Position numbers and translations under genes: made by a program. The notes beneath the pieces were generated by a model, which was not told where the DNA came from, made no database searches, and saw only the letters and a program-made list of their open reading frames with translations. A stretch of DNA of 64,000 nt from Paralichthys olivaceus (Eukaryota > Chordata > Actinopteri > Pleuronectiformes > Paralichthyidae): contig NC_091104.1 in assembly GCF_024713975.1 (NCBI RefSeq), positions 16,077,580-16,141,579 on the forward strand. The letters run 5' to 3'. Positions 9,362 to 24,669 of the stretch are shown here, piece by piece; positions within the stretch are counted from its first letter, which is position 1, and each line of letters starts with the position of its first letter.

Positions 9362-11144
9362 TCAGGAGGTCAGGAGGAATGGAGGCGCAACAGTGGCTTT
9401 AGTGGTGTGGTTAAACCACAGATGATAGCTGACATAGTAGCCGTCGTTGTACATGTAGAGCCTCTGGTCGGTGGGGTTGAAGTCCAGGTTAGAGAAATTA
9501 TCCTGGAACTTCTTAAACAGGACGCTAATGTGGCTCTCCTGTTTGGTGCGGGTGTCGTACTTATAAAAGATTTCTTCAGTCTCGAAATCTACTCTCCTGG
9601 CCGCATACAGAACGCCACACACCATAAAGGCGTTGCTCACCCCTGGTTTGTAGACGCTGGTCTGCCATTCCTCCTCAACCCCAAAAGAGGTCTCGTTTAT
9701 TTTAGCGATGACCATGAGTCCGCTGGACTCCTCCGTTGCGTAGGTCACCCACAGGCCAGTCTCATCTGCTGCAAAGTCAAAGTTTTGATTGGGGGTGTTG
9801 GTGTAGGAGAATCTGTTGCTGGCTTTAGCAATCACCCTGGACTCATATTCCAAGGTGGTGAAATTCAGTTTGGCCAGACCGAACGGACTGTTGATCTGAT
9901 AATACAAGGTGTTATCACGGACGATGAAATTGTTCGCTGTGCCGCTCCAGCCACTCTGTAAGTTGTGATGCTGGAACTGGTTTCTTAAAATTAGATTCTT
10001 ATAGCTGGTGTAAAACTTGATTTCAAAAATGGAGCTACTAGTGGAGCCAGAGTACCAGTACATAGACTCTCTGTCGGGAACAGGCTTGGAATCTTTACCC
10101 CAGCCTCCAAATTTGTAGCCAGAGTTTAGATGGGCGTTCAACTGGCTCACAATGGGCTTGCTGACCCTGATGATGCCGCTGTGGGCACAGGAACCTACAA
10201 AGTGAACCGGAAATGAATCAAATGAGTCTTCAGAGGGCTTGATTCAGACATTTCTGTTAGTGTGAATGAACTCACCAATGTTGGGGTTGAAGAGCTCCTG
10301 GTGGCGTCTCTCGCACTCCTCCAGTTCCATTTGCACCTTAATGTATTCCCGGCGGGTCACCAGAACCATGTTCTTGTCATAGGTCTTCTCCATCCTGTCC
10401 AGGGTCTCTACCATGGCTGTGATCTGAAACATAACATGACAACAGTTTGTCAGAACCAATGGTGACAGCAGTTGCAACAGCACCATCCGCCGTACTTACC
10501 TGTTCGTGCAGAGACTCAAAGACAGTGGTGGAGCTCGCGATGGAAAGCTGCAGCTCTTTAACCAAAGCTTCAACTTGTTTGATCTCCACCTTCACCTCGT
10601 CCATGTCTGCGTCATTGTAGTCATGAGGGTTCTTCTCGATCTTCTCAATCTCCACTGTCAGCTGGATTATTCTTTCTGCATATGCAGTCAGCTTGGTCTC
10701 ATAGTCTTCCAGCTGAGATCAGAAAAACTTTAGAAACTTTTTGTGTCTGTCACTAATGCATCATCGTTTTACTGCACATGCTTCCAGTATGTATGAGAAT
10801 ACCTTGCCCATCTCGTGTTCCAGTTGGTGGGAGATCTCCACAGCTGTCTCCTCTACCACCACCAGGTCTCTGTTGGGGAAGGTTGAACTGGGCAGGAAGG
10901 CATCACAGGTACATCTGTCCCTGCTTCCTCCTCCTGTTCCATTCCTCACTCCCCGTTGACTCCACAGGCCCACAGACTGAAAAGATAGGTCTCATGAACA
11001 TTAAATCAACTTAAGTCTATAAAGAATATAGATGTAGATATATATAAAGAATAAAGATGCATCAGTCAATCCAAGTCATGCCATACATACCCCCCAGGCT
11101 GCCGTGGAGCTCAGCAGCATAAAGATACACAGAGTGCCGATCAT
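9362..11144 (-). CDS. Olfactomedin-4-like secreted glycoprotein B (five exons)
   Basis: Tandem paralogue of the gene at 5543-7304 with the same exon plan: 11091-11144, 10803-10976, 10500-10712, 10276-10423 and 9362-10194, giving 473 residues. Residues 1-18 (MIGTLCIFMLLSSTAAWG) are a signal peptide. Residues 19-197 hold coiled coil (KIEKNPHDYNDADMDEVKVE; ITAMVETLDRMEKTYDKN). The OLF domain runs from about 198 with GIIRVSKPIVSQLNAH, YKFGGWGKDSKP, FDFAADETGLWVTYATEES, NAFMVCGVLYAARR, EEIFYKYDTRT and NLDFNPTDQRLYMYNDGYY. OLF calcium-ligand positions and the Cys pair (SCAHSG, MVCGV) are kept. Exon 3 is 213 bases in both genes. Unlike A, it carries a short C-terminal tail (TTKATVAPPFLLTS). The coiled-coil part has diverged more than the OLF domain, which points to an old duplication. 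Confidence 0.93.
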
Positions 11145-11186
11145 TCTGGTGCAGGGCTTATGATGGAGACAGCTAAATGTCCGGGG

Positions 11187-11194
11187 TTAATATA
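11187..11194 (-). promoter_or_regulatory. TATA box of olfm4-like B
   Basis: Minus-strand TATATTAA lies about 43-50 bases upstream of the ATG at 11144. It matches the promoter spacing of the sister gene. Confidence 0.55.
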
Positions 11195-11514
11195 GACAGT
11201 GTCAACATCTGGCAGGACGCAGCAGCTGTCTCGTTCACAGCATCATTAGCCATAAGACACAGTTGAGATTTGTGACACTTGAGTTTATCTTCAGCAAACA
11301 GAAATGAAATACTCAGGTTTTTGTTTGAAATGGTCTACTAAAGTTTGGGCGTGCATCACAATCCCAAGAACCACCGATGGGTGCGTCTACCATCTGACGG
11401 AGTTCCCAAGTGTTATAAAATGTGATGTGTCCTCAGATGGCCCAACTTATTCAGCAGGAAACAGATATATCAAATTTAAAGTTATCTTCATAATTATTAT
11501 ATCGTCATATTTCT

Positions 11515-11780
11515 ACCTCTGCCAAGGAAGTTACCGATTTTATTGAAATATGGTAGAAGGATGGGATGTGGGACACGACCTTTGACACAGACCTGGACAG
11601 AAAGAAAAAACTCCAGGGAGCTTGATGAAATCATCAGGAGACTGATATTTGTGATTGTGTGTAATTTGGTGCAGCTCCTAAATAAAAATCCAGTTGTAGT
11701 GAATTTAAATGTGGTTTCTTGAGGGGACTGTTGGGCCTTGCTATGTGCTCTACTGAGTGCCATTGCAATTAAATGGATAG
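11515..11780 (+). repeat. Interspersed repeat family R1, copy 2
   Basis: Shares blocks with the copies at 7620-7965 and 51520-51840, including CTCTGCCAAGGAAGTTA, GGAGCTTGATGAAATCATCA, 'GTGTAATTTGGTGCAGCTCC', 'GGGGACTGTTGGGCCTTGC' and 'GTGCTCTACTGAGTGCCATT'. The middle is shortened relative to copy 1. Confidence 0.65.
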
Positions 11781-11830
11781 TTCACCCCAAAAGAAAAATT
11801 CAGTGAATTTTCATTTTTTAACTATCCCAT
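11771..11830 (+). repeat. Short 'GGATAGTTCACC' repeat fragment
   Basis: The string AAATGGATAGTTCACCCCAA is the terminal motif of an abundant teleost interspersed repeat; a second, longer copy begins near 24219. It is fused directly to the end of the preceding repeat. Confidence 0.5.
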
Positions 11831-11860
11831 TATAGACAAGATAAATAATGAAAATCTGTC

Positions 11861-11866
11861 TTTATT
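11861..11866 (-). terminator. lrrc74a: Polyadenylation signal of LRRC74A
   Basis: Minus-strand AATAAA 66 bases beyond the LRRC74A stop codon, implying a very short 3' UTR. Confidence 0.7.
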
Positions 11867-11931
11867 TAATAACTGTGACGATCACAAGCCAGTGGTGACA
11901 AATAGAAACAATCAGAACATTTCATTGACAG

Positions 11932-15653
<3,722 letters not shown>

Positions 15654-16527
15654 TGCATTCAGCCGTCACAGCTCATGTACTGTCAGAAACCATTTCCCTG
15701 ACTGAAGAGGAACTCAGCTGGGGTATTTCCCTGTTAATATCCCTGTTTGTTCCTTATGGATTTGTGCTGTGAAATGAAATAGGCCTGTGGTGTCCAGCAG
15801 GTAATTCTACCCCTCTGGTAACGTGGCATGCATAGTGACATTATTAATGAATGACTCAGTGAAGCATGGGCCTTCCGGTAAGTGGACGATCCCCTCTACC
15901 TCCTGAGCCACAGCCAAAGGGAATCGATGTGGTTTTGAGCATTAAAAAAAACACAACCACATGGAGCTGGACGATATGTCCAAGAACGACATCAACTGTC
16001 ATCTGACTGATTGTATTTACTGACGACAAAGCAGCTATGTGCAGTAAAATAGGAAATTGTGTATTTGATTGATTATGCAGATTAGCTTGTTCAGCTTGGT
16101 GAATTCAGGAGAAATCTACTGATGCAGACCGACAGAGGGTAAAACAAACACCATCGGTATTTTTGGAAGTTTTCTTTCCATTAGAGTGAAAGAAGACATG
16201 GAACCAAAATCTCAAAATTGACTAGTGCATGAAAAAACAATGTTTTTTCCTGTAGTGTCCTGCCTTAAACAGTAACTGCATCATTTTGATTGTAGGCTAA
16301 TCATCCTACTAGTTTGTTGATTGATAGATCTTTATCAATACCTGACACAGACAACAGATCAAATGTGAAAGGAGGGAACTGCAGGTGGATTGCTTGATTG
16401 TTGATGGCAGTTGTATTACAGTTATTGGTGTATTCCACTCATCAGCTCTGACCACCACCATGAGGAAACCACACCAAGGACATTTGGCTCTGGCCCCTCA
16501 GACCTGTCACTGCACTAACAGCCTCGG
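15654..16527. promoter_or_regulatory. Divergent LRRC74A/ANGEL1 intergenic region
   Basis: About 900 bases separate the two start codons, which point away from each other. No exon is visible. The ANGEL1-proximal end is GC/CpG richer and carries an NRF1 palindrome; the LRRC74A-proximal side is AT-richer with no clear TATA box. The same head-to-head arrangement exists in human. Confidence 0.5.
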
Positions 16528-16539
16528 TGCGCATGCGCG
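16528..16539 (+). promoter_or_regulatory. NRF1-type palindrome at the ANGEL1 start region
   Basis: TGCGCATGCGCG is a perfect match to the NRF1 consensus YGCGCAYGCGCR. It sits 18 bases before the chosen ANGEL1 ATG at 16557 and itself contains an in-frame upstream ATG (16533). NRF1 sites typically mark CpG-type housekeeping promoters near the transcription start. Confidence 0.7.
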
Positions 16540-16556
16540 GACACCAGAGCACCATC

Positions 16557-16868
16557 ATGATTGGCAGCCTGCTGTTTTACGCTCTCTACCCTCTGTCTCG
16601 GTACCTGACCGCCGGTGCACGCTCAGGTAACTTCACCTCACACACACACACACCTTTAGTGTTTAAACATGCACGTGTTGAATGTGTGTGTTCCTCCTGG
16701 TCGGCTAACGGGAGCTAACAGTTGCTAGTGTAACGTTAAGTGCAGCGCTCACTGCGCAGTTTCGTTGTGGCGTTAAAGTTGTATGTCACCGCAGGCTCGG
16801 TGTGTGACACGTGCGTGTGTTTGTGAACTGTGAGCTGACGTCTGTTGTTTGTGCCTCGTGGAAAAGTT

Positions 16869-16928
<60 letters not shown>

Positions 16929-19900
16929 GTTGTTGCAGTGGAGCTAACTTTAGCAAATATATGTTGCACCTGTTTGCGAGCACTGGACGCCCCTCTGTGA
17001 CGTCACAGCGTCGCCACATGGGAGTGTTGTGAAGCAGATGATCATGAATGAATAAATAGACATTTCACAAACTAAATACATGATCGATTTTATACCAGCT
17101 AAATAAATATGATTTAAATCTGGAATCTGATTTTACTTATTTATAATATATTGTAATTTGTCCTTGTGTCTAGAAATGTGCTGTGAAATTAAACCCTTAC
17201 CTTTATTGAGGGGATTTCTGTGAGTTTAATCCCATACTTCAGGTATTTGTCTGAGTTTTAAGGTCCCAATATGGTCTTCTATGTCAAATAAGAGGTTGGG
17301 GAAGTTATTCCTCATTCTGCCTTTTGTGTGTGTATGTTTGGGATTTGCCTTTCAGGATTAACACATGTTTTTATTATTAGCAGTGGGACTGAAATATTTT
17401 ACTGAAATAAGAGTATAAATTAAAGTAAAATAATCAGGCGTACTTTTCTATTAGAGTAAAAGTAAGTCCATGCTTTTAAATATACTTCAATTATTAACGG
17501 TCTACCACATCAGTATGGCTGAGTCTCGGAGATGACCTCTTCCAAAGCCATATTAGATGTTTCTTCACCAATGCAGCTGCTGCAGGAGGTGGCATGTTCT
17601 TATTGGATCAGTATTGATTACTTATAAAAATACATTTAAAAAAAACAGTGTGAACATGTAAAGCAATGCATTATAATATTACAGATTACAGATATTGGTT
17701 TCGTGAAGTAAACATAACATCTGACAATAAATCTACTTAACTAAAGTATAAATACATGAAGAATGAATCTGTACTTCATTACATCCCACCACAGAAGATA
17801 TCTCACTCAACATGTCATTGTTTTGGTAAAGAAAAAGCTCAGTAATTTATTAAATTCATATAAATGCATCATTCTTCTTTCATGTATCTTGTTTCACAGA
17901 GGCCTCAAAGAAGGGTCTCCCTCCTGCAGTGCTTAATGGCAGATCAGTGTGGGATGGTGGTGCTGTCACAACCAGGAGGTTCAACCAGTCTCAGACAACC
18001 CTGCTGGACCAGTGGCTCAGCCCAAGCAGTGCGACGAAGGGAGAAACGAAAGAAAGGATGAAAGAGCAGCGCTCAGAAAAAGAAGATGATGCAGGAATCA
18101 ACACAGACAAAGAACAGCCGGTGGCCGTCCTGCTTGAAGAAACAGAGGCTATAAAGACAAGTGAGAGCCAACAAGACAAAATGGAAGTTCCCAAGCAAGA
18201 CGAGATCCATGTGGTGTTGTGTAGGAAGCAAAACACAGAGGATTCCACTATTATTCCAGCTGAGGATATCAGCCCAGAACAAAATCTTGGAGAAAAGTTA
18301 AAGTGCCTGCAAACAGATGACGGCACAGAGGAAAGGCCCTGTCCAGTGCAGGAACAAATCCAGATACACACCATGAAGGAGTCAGTTATCCCATCTGCAG
18401 ATATCATACAAGAAACCACCTGTCCAGCACAGAGTTTTCCAAGCTTGGAAGAATCTACTGTCAATCAAATGACAGAGTGCTGGGATGAATACTATGTAGC
18501 TCCCACTGCTGAAGAAATGCATGATGGGACATGCAGTTCTAATCTGGTATTTGCCTCTCTGCTGTCTAACACTCAAACCCACCTTAAATTCAGCGAGCGT
18601 CAGGATGAACAAACTGGCTGGCACATCCCTACAGGACCCGGCTTGGCAGAAGTTGTTCAGTGTCCACTGTGGCAATTTCCTGCTGGGAGCTATTACCCTC
18701 CAATGGAGACAACAGTGCCTTTTGAAGGTGAGTCATAATTTTGATGATGTCAAAACATGAAACCTCTGACATTCTTTGGCTTCTTTTTTCTGTTATCCGT
18801 GCAACTTGGAAGGAGGTGAAGCTAAACCTCTACTCTACTTTGACTGTCAATTTTTTTTTTCCAATCGTGATATATCCACTCTGTTGAGATTTGTTTTTGT
18901 TCTGTTACCATCATTCCCTTCCCTAGACTTAATCCGTTACCTGGAATTTGAGTATTGGCTGATGTGGAATACCGTTCTCATATCAGTGTATTTAGAAATA
19001 ATAACTTGTCTAATGTATTCCGAATGCTTGAAGAGATTAAATAGTCTACAAATTCTTATATTATGTAGTTTGGCAGTCATCACTGAGAACTAACACAAAT
19101 TAATAGATCTAGGAATTACGTCTTTTAAATACCTGTTTGTTGTCTTCCACCCAGTAATGTGGAGAGTATGGCAGGAGATGGATGAGAATGTGCCGGCAGC
19201 AGAGCCCACCCTGATCCCCTTCCCATCCACAAAGACCTCGATGGACTTCACTGTCATGTCCTACAACATCCTTGCTCAGGATCTACTGGAGGCCAACCAG
19301 GATCTGTACGTACACTGTCCTCTAGAGGTGCTGGACTGGAGCTACCGCTGCAGCCTAGTCCTCGAGGAAATAATGAAATGGGCACCAGATGTGAGTCAAA
19401 TGTTTTCCTGAAATCTAGTCTAGCTACATTTTATTTGATTTTTAGACATCCAGTAATGATTTGTGTGTTTGACCTCTTGTGTGTAGATACTGTGTCTGCA
19501 AGAAGTTCAGGAAAACCACTACCACGAACAGCTGTATCCAGTCCTGTGTGAGATGGGTAGGTCATCTGAGACAAATCAGAAGGGAAATCTTGTCAGGAGA
19601 TATTGTAACACAGATAATATGTATGTTGTATTCATGTTGTCGCTCCAGGCTACACTTGTGTGTACAAGCGGCGTACAGGAACCAAGACAGACGGCTGTGC
19701 TACTTGCTATCGAAGCAGTTGCTTCTCTGAGGTATCGGTCACCTCTCTGGAGTTCTTCAGGCCGGACACGGAGCTGCTTAATCGGCACAATGTGGGCATT
19801 GTTTTGCTGCTTCAGCCATTGGTAACCCAGGGGTCTGAGACCAAGGCGAAGGGCCCGCTCCTCTGCGTGGCCAACACCCACCTGCTCTTCAACCCGAGGA

Positions 19901-21838
19901 GAGGTGACGTGAAGCTGGCTCAGTTGGCCATGATGCTGGCAGAGATCGACAGTGTGGTGAAGTCCTGTAAGGCCAAAGGTCAACAGTGTAACGTTGTATT
20001 GTGTGGAGACTTAAACTCAGTGCCACACATGCCTCTTTACCAGCTCATCACCACCGGAGAGCTCTACTACCAGGGTCTACCCACATGGACGGTGAGTCTG
20101 GAAAAACTCAAAAGAGCACCTGACGATAATCCACAGTCCTGCACCGGTCCATTTTTTCAAACCTTCACCTGCAAAGCTCCGGAACACACCCGACATGTTA
20201 CCCCAAACTATTGCCATATTAAATCATCATATGAGTTACACCCTCCTTGTCCTCCTGTTTTGGTGGCTGAGTGTTCTTGGAAAAGTAAATGTAAATTGTC
20301 GCAGCACCTGTGCTCCTGCAGCTGTTGACATGTTTCCTTAGCAACGACTTTCCTTGCTTTCAGCTTTCAAAAGCAAATACTTATTGTCACTCTTTCAAAC
20401 AGCAGAGCCACTGAGAAAATACTCACCACTGGCTATTTGTCTTTATGTGATTCTCGTACTAGCGAGTTCAGTGTCCGTAATGAGTGGAAGTGAACCGCTC
20501 AAATGTGGTGTTGGCTTTCACAACAATCTTTGTGAAAAATACTTAATCAATTTAATTACTGATTTCTCAGAAAAAGCATACCTCACTTCTCACCTGCTGA
20601 TTTCCCACGTTTATTTAATTCTCACCGGCTGCCCGTATCCTTAAATTCATATGGATACATTTTTAGTTGTTACACAACTTGCATGTGCAGGACTCTGCTG
20701 TTATCAACATTTGTATACTATCTGAAAAAATATCAAACTGCTCCTACATCACTTTCTGTGGATCTTTTATTTGAAGTTTTCTTTAATGATGCTTCCAGTA
20801 ATTCCTCTTTAACATTGTATGCATTCATCATGTCTTACAGATTTCAGGTCAAGAGGACCCGTCCTACAAAACCCATTGTTACAGATTGTTCGCTCCCCTT
20901 TGGCCCAGCTGTCTGGGAATCAACGACAACTGTCAGTACACCGCTGTCAACGACATGTTAGAGTGCAGGAGTCAGGAATCAGGTTTGAAGTCTCATTACG
21001 ATTTATATGCACTATTAGTTTTGTAATCTTGACCTAAGGAGTGAATTTCAGTGTTTGAATCTTACAGTTGTTGCTTTGTGCAGGGAAATGTCATTACAGC
21101 CACGACTTCATGCTACAGCTGCGCTACTGTCCAGCGGCATGTGTCCGTCCTGTGGACCTGAAGCTGATCCCAGGCGTGACCGACAACACACCAGGTAGAG
21201 TTGCACCACACAAACAAAGCAACACAGTACAACACAAACCGATTTCCTACCAGAAATGTTTTATGTGTCTACTTATTGCGCACAGATGCTTCAAGGGGAA
21301 ATCAGACGTATGATAAAAGGTCAGTGTACTTGCAGTTTTTTGTCACATTTGATGGATCAACAATGGCTGCTTATGGCTACTATATCAATGGATATTAGAC
21401 ATACATTTTGTGTTACAGTTTCAGACACACCATCACACATCGGTTAGACCTGGAGTCGGTCTACAAACACATTCTCCCAGGCTCTGGCTCCTCAGAAGTC
21501 ACAACCCTGCACTCTGAGTTTGGAGCCACTGTCGACTACATCTTCTTCTCCCCAAGACGCATCTCGTCCTCTGACCAGAGAGGTAATGGGGTCATGTCAC
21601 GAAACACGTTGCACCTCTAAATGAATAATTTGCTCTTTTAATTAACTGAGAAGTCTGTTTTTTGTCTTTTCCTTTAGCTGCAGAGGTCTCTGTGAGCTCA
21701 GGCCTGAAGTTGCTAAGCTGTCTCTCTCTCCTATCAGAGGACGTCTTGTGGTCATTGAATGGCCTCCCCAATCACATGTTCCCCTCTGACCATCTCAGCC
21801 TTTTGGCTAAATTTCAGCTGGACCTGAATGCTGCATGA
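16557..21838 (+). CDS. angel1: ANGEL1, CCR4-family endonuclease/exonuclease/phosphatase-fold protein (10 exons)
   Basis: A cytoplasmic EEP-fold (CCR4/nocturnin) protein. ANGEL proteins are known to bind eIF4E (ANGEL1) and to have 2',3'-cyclic phosphatase activity (best shown for ANGEL2). Exons: 16557-16626, 17900-18727, 19155-19390, 19487-19556, 19649-20091, 20841-20982, 21084-21194, 21286-21319, 21419-21582 and 21678-21838; 752 residues, all phases consistent. The N-terminus MIGSLLFYALYPLSRYLTAG resembles human MIASCLCYLLLPATRLF. Exon 2 encodes about 276 poorly conserved, acidic residues. The EEP domain begins near residue 330 (FTVMSYNILAQDLL). It shows the metal-binding Glu in CLQEVQENHY, VANTHLLFNPRRGDVKLAQ, the catalytic Asp/Asn in CGDLNSVP, and the terminal SDHLSLL with Asp-His. 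An in-frame ATG at 16533 would add eight residues, but the ATG at 16557 has the better context and the human match. Confidence 0.95.
16872..16927 (+). repeat. (GT)n microsatellite in ANGEL1 intron 1
   Basis: About 28 uninterrupted GT units in the first intron, 245 bases after the exon-1 donor. Confidence 0.95.
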
Positions 21839-22259
21839 TGGGAAAAGACTGTGGGTGAACTCAGCGGGACAGAGGTCAGAGGATAAGCATATTTTGGATT
21901 TAGGTCTTGCTCTGAACACATTTGTTTTTTGTTTTTTGGTGTAAACCATTATGTGTGGTTCAGACAGGATCAGTTGATATTTGTGTTAAAAGAGTTCCTG
22001 TAACAATAATGACGATATTCAGTCGGTTTTCATCAGATGGTGAGACATGAGTGAGATATGACAAGTCATTAGTGCTGATGCAGTAGTTAATTTACAAAAA
22101 AATGAAGACAGTGATTGCTTGTGATAAAACACGAACCTCTTTGTTTTGCTGATAACTGTTTTGACAACATTTTAATTTATTTGAAACATTATTTTGAAAT
22201 GAGAATTAGTTTTCTCTGATTATAAGTTCGTTCATTTTTGCAGAAGGTAAAAAAAACGG

Positions 22260-22265
22260 AATAAA
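22260..22265 (+). terminator. angel1: Polyadenylation signal of ANGEL1
   Basis: AATAAA about 420 bases beyond the ANGEL1 stop codon; the first good signal on this strand. Confidence 0.6.
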
Positions 22266-22319
22266 TATTTTCCATTAATTAGTGACCCTGTGAGTTTTGA
22301 TCATGGGTGGCTGAGGCTC

Positions 22320-22570
22320 AAAAGGCTGAGTGGGTCGTCCACTAACCAGAGGGTTGGAAAACCTTGATCTCGTCTGCTATTTTATGATGACGAATTAGCC
22401 TCTGGGGGCAACGGCCGTTATTTTGGGGTTGACAGCTGTGCAGGCAGTGTCTGATGGACAAAGCGCTGTGAATAGTAGCACTGTGTGAATGTGTGCATGA
22501 ATGGGTGTATGTGGCTTGTACTGTTAAGTGCTTCGAGTGGTCGATACATACACATACCATTAACCATTTT
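22320..22570 (+). repeat. tRNA-SINE-like repeat remnant
   Basis: The left part, GGCTGAGTGGGTCGTCCACT followed by AACCAGAGGGTTGG, looks like a tRNA-derived head with an anticodon-arm-like stretch. The right part contains AAAGCGCTGTGAATAGTAGC, 'GTATGTGGCTTGTACTGTTA' and 'AGTGCTTCGAGTGGTCGATA', typical of a very common teleost repeat that ends near 'AAGCGCTATATAAG'. Diverged and internally deleted. Confidence 0.6.
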
Positions 22571-22766
22571 CTATCTTTACCATATTACAGACATAACATA
22601 GGCGCCTCCAGGCCTGAAATAAGAATGTATTCTTCCTCACTGCAGGATAATAATTCATCAGCTAGTATTAAATCTTTCACTTAGTGTTGATCTCCTTGGA
22701 TTGTGACCTAAATGTTGGCTCCACCCCTTCCATCACGCTGAAGCACTCATTTTGTCAGGGCAAAGA

Positions 22767-24218
<1,452 letters not shown>

Positions 24219-24370
24219 AAAGGGATAGTTCACCAAAAAGATTTAAATTCACTCATTATCTCACCACTATGCAGATCCATACTGCTCGTGTGGTGTCATC
24301 CAAGTGTCTGCAAGGCCTGAAATTCATATTCGACTCAAAATGAGGTAATTTACACCGTGTTTTAAGCCTA
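24219..24370 (+). repeat. 'AAAGGGATAGTTCACC' interspersed repeat
   Basis: Starts with AAAGGGATAGTTCACCAAAA and continues with TTCACTCATTATCTCACCAC, then CTGCTCGTGTGGTGTCATCC, AAGTGTCTGCAAGG and GGTAATTTACACCGTGTTTT. These blocks occur in this order in an abundant non-coding teleost repeat. A short fragment with the same terminal motif is at 11771. Confidence 0.6.
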
Positions 24371-24447
24371 AAAGTCTAACTGAGTTAGTTACTCAGTAGT
24401 ACAATGTGCTTAGCTTTAAAGAAATACTGGATACGATTATGGACAAG

Positions 24448-24560
24448 TGTAAGTAATTCTGGGACTCTGATACCCCTTTATATCTGTCACACTTGAAATT
24501 GATCTTAAATGGAATTTATTATGGTCTTAAAAATTCCCACATTGAACTTTTTGGAGTTGG
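24448..24560 (+). repeat. Interspersed repeat family R2, copy 1
   Basis: The segment with GGGACTCTGATACCCCTTTA and TATCTGTCACACTTGA aligns to GGGGCTCTGATATTCCCTCA and TATCTGTCGTACTTGA at about 44835-44920. The two are clearly homologous but diverged. Unnamed family. Confidence 0.5.
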
Positions 24561-24663
24561 CAGAAATCCTGAATGACATACATAACACTTCATTTGTAGA
24601 TATAAAAAGCAAAGTAATTGAATACATAACCACCACTTTGTGTTGCCTCAATCCTGGTGACAC

Positions 24664-24669
24664 TTTATT
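24664..24669 (-). terminator. vash1: Candidate distal polyadenylation signal of VASH1
   Basis: Minus-strand AATAAA (ACAATAAAGTG) about 2 kb beyond the VASH1 stop codon. The AT-rich, exon-free interval 24670-26680 would then be a long VASH1 3' UTR. An inference only. Confidence 0.35.

Noticed and set aside
9407-9961. 184-codon plus-strand open frame opposite olfm4-like B
   Set aside because: Antisense shadow of the OLF exon; no similarity of its own.
17991-18675. Minus-strand open frames opposite ANGEL1 exon 2
   Set aside because: They lie antisense to an exon with consistent phases and homology at both ends, and look like translation of low-constraint sequence.
20097-20328. Open continuation of ANGEL1 exon 5 past the donor at 20091
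   Set aside because: The human protein continues with the residues encoded from 20841 (ISGQEDPSYK), so this is intron read-through.
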